The position numbers and the translations under genes are program-made. The notes beneath the pieces were generated by a model, which made no database searches, was not told where the DNA came from, and saw only the letters and a program-made list of their open reading frames with translations. A DNA stretch of 5,231 nucleotides from Anaerolineae bacterium (GTDB taxonomy: Bacteria; Chloroflexota; Anaerolineae; B4-G1; SLSP01), in NCBI GenBank assembly GCA_021107605.1, contig JAIOSN010000053.1:1-5231 (forward strand), given 5' to 3'. Of the stretch, positions 1 through 3,916 are shown piece by piece; positions within the stretch are counted from its first letter, which is position 1; the number at the start of each line of letters is the position of its first letter.

Positions 1-470
1 ACGGGACAAGCAGTGATTGGGATCCCCTTATGACTGTCGTCGACTAGAAGGCGGGCATGCCCTCCGTCCATGGTACGGAAGTGTGCGTATTTGCGGTTCT
101 CCCGTCCACTCTCATCATGGAGGGGTTCCAGGATGTGCGGCTCTTCAAATTTGCGGATGCGCTGCAACTGAACCTTCACAATCAGACCTTTGAGCTGTAC
201 CTGGGCAGAGTAGGCAATATGTTGGAGTTGGCAGCCGCCACATCCCTGGGGGCCAAAATGGGGGCAGGCCGGGGTGACGCGCACGGGAGACGGCTCCAAC
301 ACCTCCACGAGACGCGCGCGCGCGTAGTGTTTGTGTTCTGCTATTATCTCGGCGCGTATCCGCTCACCGGGTATCGTGTAGGGGATAAAAACGGCTTTGC
401 CAGCGTGACGTCCAATCGCGTCACCACCGTGCCCCATAGCGAAAGGGGTAACTTCAAATAAGTTGTTCAA
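1..470 (-). CDS. rlmD: RlmD/TrmA-family class I SAM-dependent RNA (uracil-C5) methyltransferase, 5' part only (3' end beyond the left edge)
   Basis: Translating the minus strand from a TTG at 470-468 gives 156 residues that run open to the window edge. Residues about 4-68 look like a TRAM RNA-binding domain (EVTPFAMGHGGDAIGRHAGK, then FIPYTIPGERI). They are followed by the Fe-S cysteine motif CPHFGPQGCGGCQLQH with C69, C77 and C80, and by PITACP with C155, which matches the position of the fourth cluster ligand in E. coli RlmD (C81, C87, C90, C162). The family transfers methyl from SAM to C5 of a uracil in 23S rRNA or tRNA; the SAM-binding and catalytic domain lies outside the window, so the target base cannot be told. 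The TTG start is chosen because AGAGGAG lies 7 bases upstream and the next in-frame Met (residue 12) would cut into the TRAM domain. It is transcribed divergently from rpsO. Family assignment is firm; the symbol is less so, since RlmCD or another TrmA-family paralogue is possible. Confidence 0.9.
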   Translation of the reverse strand, partial: MNNLFEVTPFAMGHGGDAIGRHAGKAVFIPYTIPGERIRAEIIAEHKHYARARLVEVLEPSPVRVTPACPHFGPQGCGGCQLQHIAYSAQVQLKGLIVKVQLQRIRKFEEPHILEPLHDESGRENRKYAHFRTMDGGHARLLVDDSHKGIPITACP

Positions 471-477
471 GGCAGCT

Positions 478-484
478 CTCCTCT
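478..484 (-). promoter_or_regulatory. Shine-Dalgarno sequence that fixes the TTG start of the methyltransferase gene
   Basis: On the minus strand AGAGGAG (484 down to 478) is followed by 7 bases and then TTG at 470. No ATG or GTG lies at a usable distance in the same frame, so this site supports the TTG start. Confidence 0.75.
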
Positions 485-508
485 GGGGATTCTCAGTTTA
501 CCGATGCT

Positions 509-531
509 ATTATACCGGTAGTTGAGCAGTT

Positions 532-537
<6 letters not shown>
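509..537 (-). promoter_or_regulatory. Sigma-70-type promoter for the divergent methyltransferase gene
   Basis: The minus strand has a perfect -10 hexamer TATAAT at 514-509. The -35 position at a 17-base spacing (537-532, CTGTCC) matches the consensus at only three of six bases. Transcription would start near 502, giving a leader of about 30 bases. The -35 region falls inside the first unit of the heptamer tandem repeat, so changes in the repeat could alter this promoter. The -10 is strong evidence; the -35 assignment is weak. Confidence 0.6.
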
Positions 538-615
<78 letters not shown>

Positions 616-620
616 GATCT

Positions 621-668
621 TTTCTCGCTTCATCGCTTTCTCGCTCACCCGCTTTCTCGCTTTCTCGC
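621..668. repeat. Octamer tandem repeat, 6 units of 8 bp (consensus TTTCTCGC), copy 1
   Basis: The 48 bases divide exactly into TTTCTCGC, TTCATCGC, TTTCTCGC, TCACCCGC, TTTCTCGC, TTTCTCGC. Four units are identical. The array starts a few bases after the heptamer array and ends 5 bases before the -35 hexamer of the rpsO promoter. A related array occurs at 3701-3732 upstream of the clpC promoter, including the same variant unit TCACCCGC. Confidence 0.88.
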
Positions 669-673
669 GAAAG

Positions 674-701
674 TTGTCAAAAGGGAGGGCTATGGTATAC
701 T
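674..701 (+). promoter_or_regulatory. rpsO promoter
   Basis: TTGTCA (674-679, five of six consensus bases) and TATACT (696-701, five of six) are separated by 16 bases. A TG at 693-694, one base before the -10, makes it an extended -10 as well. Transcription should start around 708, leaving a leader of about 60 bases. This is the best matched promoter in the window, as expected for a ribosomal protein gene. Confidence 0.75.
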
Positions 702-734
702 GTGCGCGTGATTGGATATATTGTTTCTGACGAA

Positions 735-770
735 TTTGGCAGTCTTTTAAGAAAAGGAGTTTTTGGCAGT
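735..770 (+). promoter_or_regulatory. rpsO leader: 9-bp direct repeat and two competing hairpins around the ribosome binding site
   Basis: TTTGGCAGT occurs at 735-743 and again at 762-770, where it covers the start region. Between the copies, CTTTT (744-748) can pair with AAAAG (752-756), which hides the first bases of the AAGGAG ribosome binding site. Alternatively AAAA (752-755) can pair with TTTT (760-763), which leaves GGAG in the loop. The two pairings exclude one another. S15 represses its own translation in several bacteria through differing leader folds. Whether this leader does so is inference, and the stems are short and weak. Confidence 0.35.
754..759 (+). promoter_or_regulatory. 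Shine-Dalgarno sequence deciding the rpsO start
   Basis: AAGGAG ends 9 bases before the GTG at 769 but only 3 bases before the in-frame TTG at 763. The spacing favours GTG as the initiation codon. Confidence 0.7.
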
Positions 771-1035
771 GCTAACAAAGAAGGATAAAGCAAAGATCAT
801 TGAAGAGTTTGCACGCACGCCCAACGACACCGGTTCGCCGGAGGTTCAAATTGCTTTGTTGACGCATCGCATTCTTGCTTTGACGGAACATCTAAATATT
901 CACAAGCATGACGAACATTGCAGGCACGGTTTGTTGAATCTGGTAGGGCGACGTAGTCGTCATAAGGCTTATCTAAAGGAGATAAACCCAGAGCGTTACC
1001 ATGAGGTGATCGGGCGGCTAGGTTTGCGTAAATAG
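769..1035 (+). CDS. rpsO: 30S ribosomal protein S15
   Basis: This 88-residue protein matches the length and sequence of S15, a four-helix protein that binds the central domain of 16S rRNA early in 30S assembly and contributes to an intersubunit bridge. Diagnostic stretches are NDTGSPEVQIALLTHRI (19-35), HLNIHKHDEHCRHGLL (41-56) and the C-terminal RYHEVIGRLGLRK. The GTG start at 769 is preferred over TTG at 763 on ribosome-binding-site spacing; the longer form would begin MAV. With the GTG start, numbering matches mature E. coli S15: H41 and D48, two of the residues that contact the G-U/G-C motif in rRNA, are kept, but the third, Ser51, is Cys here, and residue 53 is His rather than Arg. The gene has its own promoter and terminator and sits upstream of pnp, an arrangement found in many bacteria. 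Confidence 0.97.
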   Translation: MLTKKDKAKIIEEFARTPNDTGSPEVQIALLTHRILALTEHLNIHKHDEHCRHGLLNLVGRRSRHKAYLKEINPERYHEVIGRLGLRK

Positions 1036-1061
1036 TTTGTTGGTGGCTTTGAGTTAGTCCG

Positions 1062-1100
1062 GCGAGTAGATGTGAACTAGTTCGCATCTACTCGCTTTTT
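1062..1100 (+). terminator. Intrinsic terminator of rpsO
   Basis: Bases 1062-1076 pair with 1081-1095 over 15 positions (one G-U wobble at 1073/1084), with a CTAG loop, followed directly by five T. It begins 26 bases after the rpsO stop codon. Such a strong terminator between rpsO and pnp implies that pnp depends on readthrough or on a promoter of its own in 1101-1190. Confidence 0.95.
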
Positions 1101-1192
1101 CTAGCTCGCTTAATGTGTTATGACTTGGAGAGACCAAAGATCTTTTCTAGTTTGTTTATTTAGCTCCCGCCGTGTCAAAACGGATTGGAGAG

Positions 1193-1242
1193 AGAGATTG
1201 GGGAGTGGGGTGCAGCTGGTTGCACAGCAGTTCCCAGTTTCT
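1193..1242 (+). promoter_or_regulatory. Long imperfect hairpin in the pnp leader
   Basis: Bases 1193-1204 pair with 1231-1242 over 12 uninterrupted positions (nine Watson-Crick, three G-U). Inside, 1206-1207 pair with 1228-1229, and GTGCA (1210-1214) pairs with TGCAC (1221-1225) around a six-base loop. The structure ends 29 bases before the pnp Shine-Dalgarno sequence. In E. coli, a long leader stem cut by RNase III is the target of PNPase autoregulation; a similar role here is inference. The rest of 1101-1287 holds no gene. The best promoter-like pair there (TTGGAG 1125-1130, TAGTTT 1148-1153) is too poor to call. Confidence 0.5.
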
Positions 1243-1271
1243 AGTCTCCTTTCTCGAGTTGCGTAGGTGGG

Positions 1272-1278
1272 TAGGAGG
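1272..1278 (+). promoter_or_regulatory. Shine-Dalgarno sequence fixing the pnp start
   Basis: TAGGAGG ends 9 bases before ATG at 1288. The in-frame GTG at 1267 lies upstream of this site and cannot be served by it, so the extra seven codons from 1267 are not part of the protein. Confidence 0.9.
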
Positions 1279-1287
1279 ATATTTTTA

Positions 1288-3453
1288 ATGGTACAAGAAC
1301 GAAAATTTACATTTAAGTTGGGTGAGGATATTATCACCCTCTCAACCGGCAAATTGGCCGGTCAGGCCGGCGGCGCGGTAGTCGTCTCCTCTGGCGATAC
1401 GGTGTTGTTAGTCACCGCTACGATGGCTAAAGAGCCACGGACGGGGATTGACTTCTTCCCGTTGACGGTGGATTTGGAAGAGCGGCTTTATGCTGCCGGC
1501 CGGATCCCTGGCTCATTCTTCCGCCGCGAGGGACGGCCTTCCGAGCAGGCGATTCTGCTGGATCGGGTCATTGATCGCCCCCTGCGCCCACTCTTTCCCA
1601 AAGATATGCGGAACGCGGTGCAGATCATTTTGCTACCACTCTCCCTGGGAAAGGAGCAGCTCTTGAGCGTGCTGGGTCTGATTGGGGCCTCGGCGGCGCT
1701 GACGATCTCTGACGCTCCTTTTGACGGGCCGATAGCCGCAGTGCGCATTGGCTCTATTGATGAGGAACTGATTGTCAATCCTACCATTTCACAGCTGAAA
1801 GAGAGTACGTTGGATCTGTTGGTGGCCGGCAGTGAAGAGGCCATTATTATGGTAGAAGCGGGCGCTCAGGAGACTGACGAAGAGACGATGTTGGACGCGC
1901 TAGAATTGGCTCATGAATCTATTCAGGATGCTATCCGTGTTCAGCATGAGATGCGTGAGACAGTGGGTAAACCCAAACGGTTGGATTATCCTTCCTTTGC
2001 TCTGCCTGAGGGATTGGTTGAGTGCGTGCGCGAGCTCACGTGGGATTGTCTCACTGAGGCGGTTGAGAAGACCCCTGATCGCGATGAACGGTCGAAAATT
2101 TTCGGGGCCGTGGAGAAGAAATTGCGAGAAAGGCTGGTTCAGGAAGAGCTAGAGGTTGATTGGAGTGACAAACAGATGGGTGAGGCTTTCCATGATGTGA
2201 TGAAAGCGGTAATCCGAGAGCGTATTCTGGAGACCGGCATTCGTCCTGATGGACGTGATCCGCACACCATTCGTGAACTGACGGCCGAGGTTGATTTGGT
2301 ACCGCGTCCGCACGGCTCGGGGCTTTTCTCTCGTGGCTTGACGCAAGTAATGAGTCTGACGACATTGGGGATGCCGAGCGAGGAACAGCGGCTGGATGAT
2401 CTCTTCCCGGGAGAGACCAAACGTTACATCCACCACTATAATTTCCCACCCTTCTCTACTGGTGAGACTTGGTTCCTACGCGGCCCCAAACGCCGCGAGA
2501 TCGGGCACGGCGCGCTGGCCGCGCGTGCTCTGGAGCCGGTGCTCCCTTCAACAGAGGAGTTCCCGTACACCATTCGCGTGGTAAGCGAGTCCCTCTCTTC
2601 CAATGGCAGCACTTCCATGGCTGCGGTTTGTGGTAGCACGCTCTCCTTGATGGATGCGGGAGTGCCGCTCAAGGCTCCTGTGGGTGGCATAGCCATGGGC
2701 TTGATCTCTGATGGTGAGCGTTATCGTGTGCTCACGGATATCCAGGGATTGGAAGATCACTTGGGTGATATGGACTTCAAAGTCACCGGCACGCGCGCGG
2801 GCATTACCGCCTTGCAGATGGATATCAAAATCAAGGGTGTGACCCGGGAAATTTTGAATGAGGCATTAGCGCAGGCTCGCGTAGCGCGCATGCAGGTCTT
2901 GGATGTGATTAAGGGTGCTATCTCTGCCCCGCGTCCCGAATTGCCAGAGAATGCTCCTAAGATGGTGACCCTGAAGATTGACCCTGAGAAGATCGGCAAG
3001 CTGATTGGTCCTGGTGGCAAAACCATCCGCGCTATCCAGGAAAAATATGAAGTCAACGTGGATGTCGAAGATGATGGCACGGTCTTTATCGCGGCCGAAA
3101 GTGGGCGTGGCGCCGAAGAGGCGTTGGCTTATGTCAAATCCATTATGGAGACGCCGCAAGAGGGGAAAATTTACACCGGCAAGGTCGCGCGCATCGTTGA
3201 TTTCGGTGCGTTTGTGGAGATTTTACCGGGGACGGATGGTTTGGTTCATATTTCCCAACTCTCGGATAAACATATTGCGAGCGTGGAAGCCGTAGTTAGT
3301 GTGGGCGATGAGATTTTGGTAATGGTTACGGGCATTCGCCGTGATGGCAAGATCCGTCTCTCGCGTCAAGCGGTATTGGAAGGTTGGACGTTGGAGGAAG
3401 CCCGGTCGCATGATCGTCCTAAGAGCTCCTCTCGTGCTCCTCGCCGCCGCTAA
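1288..3453 (+). CDS. pnp: Polyribonucleotide nucleotidyltransferase (PNPase)
   Basis: This complete 721-residue PNPase is a cytoplasmic 3'-to-5' phosphorolytic exoribonuclease that also can add nucleotides in reverse, and works as a ring-shaped trimer. Domains in order: first RNase PH core (about 10-145) with the RNA-gripping FFRR loop at 77-80 and EGRPSEQ; alpha-helical linker domain (about 240-315); second RNase PH core (about 318-545) starting with RPDGR, with SSNGSTSM (437-444) in the phosphate-binding region and EDHLGDMDFK (489-498), where D490, D496 and K498 match catalytic D486, D492 and K494 of E. coli; KH domain with GPGG (574-577); S1 domain (about 625-693, GKVARIVDFGAFVEILPGTD); and a short basic tail ending RAPRRR. 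All key residues are present. It follows rpsO but is separated from it by a terminator and a hairpin-bearing leader, which points to separate control of its level. Confidence 0.98.
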   Translation: MVQERKFTFKLGEDIITLSTGKLAGQAGGAVVVSSGDTVLLVTATMAKEPRTGIDFFPLTVDLEERLYAAGRIPGSFFRREGRPSEQAILLDRVIDRPLRPLFPKDMRNAVQIILLPLSLGKEQLLSVLGLIGASAALTISDAPFDGPIAAVRIGSIDEELIVNPTISQLKESTLDLLVAGSEEAIIMVEAGAQETDEETMLDALELAHESIQDAIRVQHEMRETVGKPKRLDYPSFALPEGLVECVRELTWDCLTEAVEKTPDRDERSKIFGAVEKKLRERLVQEELEVDWSDKQMGEAFHDVMKAVIRERILETGIRPDGRDPHTIRELTAEVDLVPRPHGSGLFSRGLTQVMSLTTLGMPSEEQRLDDLFPGETKRYIHHYNFPPFSTGETWFLRGPKRREIGHGALAARALEPVLPSTEEFPYTIRVVSESLSSNGSTSMAAVCGSTLSLMDAGVPLKAPVGGIAMGLISDGERYRVLTDIQGLEDHLGDMDFKVTGTRAGITALQMDIKIKGVTREILNEALAQARVARMQVLDVIKGAISAPRPELPENAPKMVTLKIDPEKIGKLIGPGGKTIRAIQEKYEVNVDVEDDGTVFIAAESGRGAEEALAYVKSIMETPQEGKIYTGKVARIVDFGAFVEILPGTDGLVHISQLSDKHIASVEAVVSVGDEILVMVTGIRRDGKIRLSRQAVLEGWTLEEARSHDRPKSSSRAPRRR

Positions 3454-3456
3454 ATC

Positions 3457-3464
3457 GGAGGAGG
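3457..3464 (+). promoter_or_regulatory. Shine-Dalgarno sequence of the small acidic gene
   Basis: GGAGGAGG begins 3 bases after the pnp stop codon and ends 7 bases before ATG 3472. It is as strong as the pnp site and is the main argument that the 57-codon frame is translated. Confidence 0.8.
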
Positions 3465-3471
3465 TTAGGTT

Positions 3472-3645
3472 ATGAGTGAAGCTAAGTATAAAGTTCTGGC
3501 TGAAACGGAGGTGTCCGAGGTTTTTGTTACCGAGGATGAAGAGGGGCAGGTGCTCTATCATTTAGAGGTGGGTAATATCACTATTCATCTCTTGCCAGAA
3601 GATTGGGAAGATTTCCTGGATCTGATGACGCAGGTAATGCAGTAA
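3472..3645 (+). CDS. Small acidic protein of unknown function, translationally linked to pnp (57 residues)
   Basis: I do not recognise this protein. It begins MSEAKYKVLAETEVSEVF and ends LPEDWEDFLDLMTQVMQ. It is strongly acidic (14 Asp/Glu against 2 Lys and no Arg), lacks Cys, and has no signal peptide or membrane segment, so a cytoplasmic location is likely. The pattern of alternating hydrophobic residues in 5-41 suggests a small beta sheet, and 43-56 an amphipathic helix with one Trp (W45). Evidence that it is real: a near-perfect ribosome binding site, an 18-base gap after pnp, an ATG start, and a strong terminator 23 bases after its stop. It should share the pnp transcript. A role with PNPase or RNA decay is possible only by association. 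Confidence 0.78.
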   Translation: MSEAKYKVLAETEVSEVFVTEDEEGQVLYHLEVGNITIHLLPEDWEDFLDLMTQVMQ

Positions 3646-3668
3646 TCAGTTGGGTTTAGGGACTGTCA

Positions 3669-3698
3669 AACGCGAGGGCGCTAGCCCTCGCGTTTTTT
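3669..3698 (+). terminator. Intrinsic terminator closing the pnp transcript
   Basis: Bases 3669-3679 pair perfectly with 3684-3694 (GC-rich core CGCGAGGGC with GCCCTCGCG) around a GCTA loop, and a run of six T follows from 3693. It separates the pnp unit from clpC. Confidence 0.96.
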
Positions 3699-3700
3699 GT

Positions 3701-3732
3701 TTACTCGCCTTCTCGCTCATTCGCTCACCCGC
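3701..3732. repeat. Octamer tandem repeat, 4 units of 8 bp, copy 2
   Basis: The bases divide into TTACTCGC, CTTCTCGC, TCATTCGC and TCACCCGC, all ending CGC and related to the TTTCTCGC array at 621-668; the unit TCACCCGC is identical in both. It starts 2 bases after the terminator T run and leads straight into the clpC promoter, whose -35 position falls within it. Confidence 0.75.
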
Positions 3733-3739
3733 TTACCTA

Positions 3740-3748
3740 TGTTATAAT
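3740..3748 (+). promoter_or_regulatory. Extended -10 promoter for clpC (P1)
   Basis: TGTTATAAT has a perfect TATAAT (3743-3748) preceded by the TGn extension. No good -35 exists at 16-18 bases spacing, where the octamer repeat lies, but extended -10 promoters often do without one. The start would fall near 3755, giving a leader of about 160 bases. No CIRCE, HAIR or complete CtsR operator overlaps it. Confidence 0.7.
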
Positions 3749-3752
3749 GAAA

Positions 3753-3780
3753 TTGGAGTAGCCAGAGCAAACTTTATAAA
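3753..3780 (+). promoter_or_regulatory. Possible second clpC promoter (P2)
   Basis: TTGGAG (3753-3758) and TATAAA (3775-3780) are 16 bases apart. The -10 matches five of six bases, the -35 only the first three. The -10 lies in a 10-bp palindrome CTTTATAAAG (3772-3781). A start near 3787 would give a leader of about 130 bases. It may instead be only leader sequence of P1. Confidence 0.3.
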
Positions 3781-3781
3781 G

Positions 3782-3826
3782 CCCTCCGTGGTTTCCAAGA
3801 TGATGCCCTTTTGGAAGGTGGGGGGG
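3782..3826 (+). promoter_or_regulatory. Stem-loop in the clpC leader
   Basis: CCCTCC (3782-3787) pairs with the G run 3821-3826 (one G-U), and TTCCAA (3793-3798) pairs with TTGGAA (3811-3816) around a 12-base loop, with an internal loop between. Further down, GGTC-AAAT-GACC (3846-3857) and ACCT-CGG-AGGT (3864-3874) form two small hairpins. I recognise no known riboswitch or T-box. The stems lie well upstream of the start codon, so they do not directly hide the ribosome binding site. Nothing else is visible between 3827 and 3916 apart from the weak site GAGTGAT at 3905-3911. Confidence 0.4.
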
Positions 3827-3916
3827 ATACCTAGCTCGCCTTCCGGGTCAAATGACCATCCAAACCTCGGAGGTCTGAATGCTTACCAAACTTTTAACGC
3901 AACTGAGTGATTGAAA

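Noticed and set aside
247..276. G-runs on the plus strand suggesting a G-quadruplex
   Set aside because: One of the four runs has only two G, and the runs are on the template strand within coding sequence; they follow from Gly/Pro/Cys codons of the methyltransferase.
57..461. Plus-strand open frame of 134 codons
   Set aside because: It is the antisense of the methyltransferase, whose minus-strand frame shows a TRAM domain and all four Fe-S cysteines; the plus-strand product resembles nothing.
717..722. TATATT as a second rpsO -10 element
   Set aside because: No -35-like hexamer at 16-18 bases upstream and no TG extension; the 674-701 promoter is far better.
768..776. AGTGCTAAC resembling half of a CIRCE heat-shock operator
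   Set aside because: The matching upstream half at 9 bases spacing is absent, and the bases are the first codons of rpsO.
1101..1109. CTAGCTCGC shared with 3831-3839
   Set aside because: A single 9-base match with unlike flanks is not enough to call a dispersed repeat.
1136..1145. AAAGATCTTT 10-bp palindrome in the pnp leader as an operator
   Set aside because: It is isolated, not repeated elsewhere in the window, and not placed on a convincing promoter.
1267..1287. GTG at 1267 as the start of pnp
   Set aside because: The Shine-Dalgarno sequence TAGGAGG (1272-1278) lies downstream of it and serves ATG 1288; the added residues MGRRIFL do not fit the PNPase N-terminus.
3846..3852. GGTCAAA, one half of a CtsR operator, upstream of clpC
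   Set aside because: CtsR needs a direct repeat of the heptamer 3 bases on; the following sequence does not match, and the site lies far downstream of the promoter.
3650..3910. Plus-strand open frame of 86 codons between the small gene and clpC
   Set aside because: It runs through the intrinsic terminator, the octamer repeat and the clpC promoter, has no ribosome binding site and no protein-like composition.
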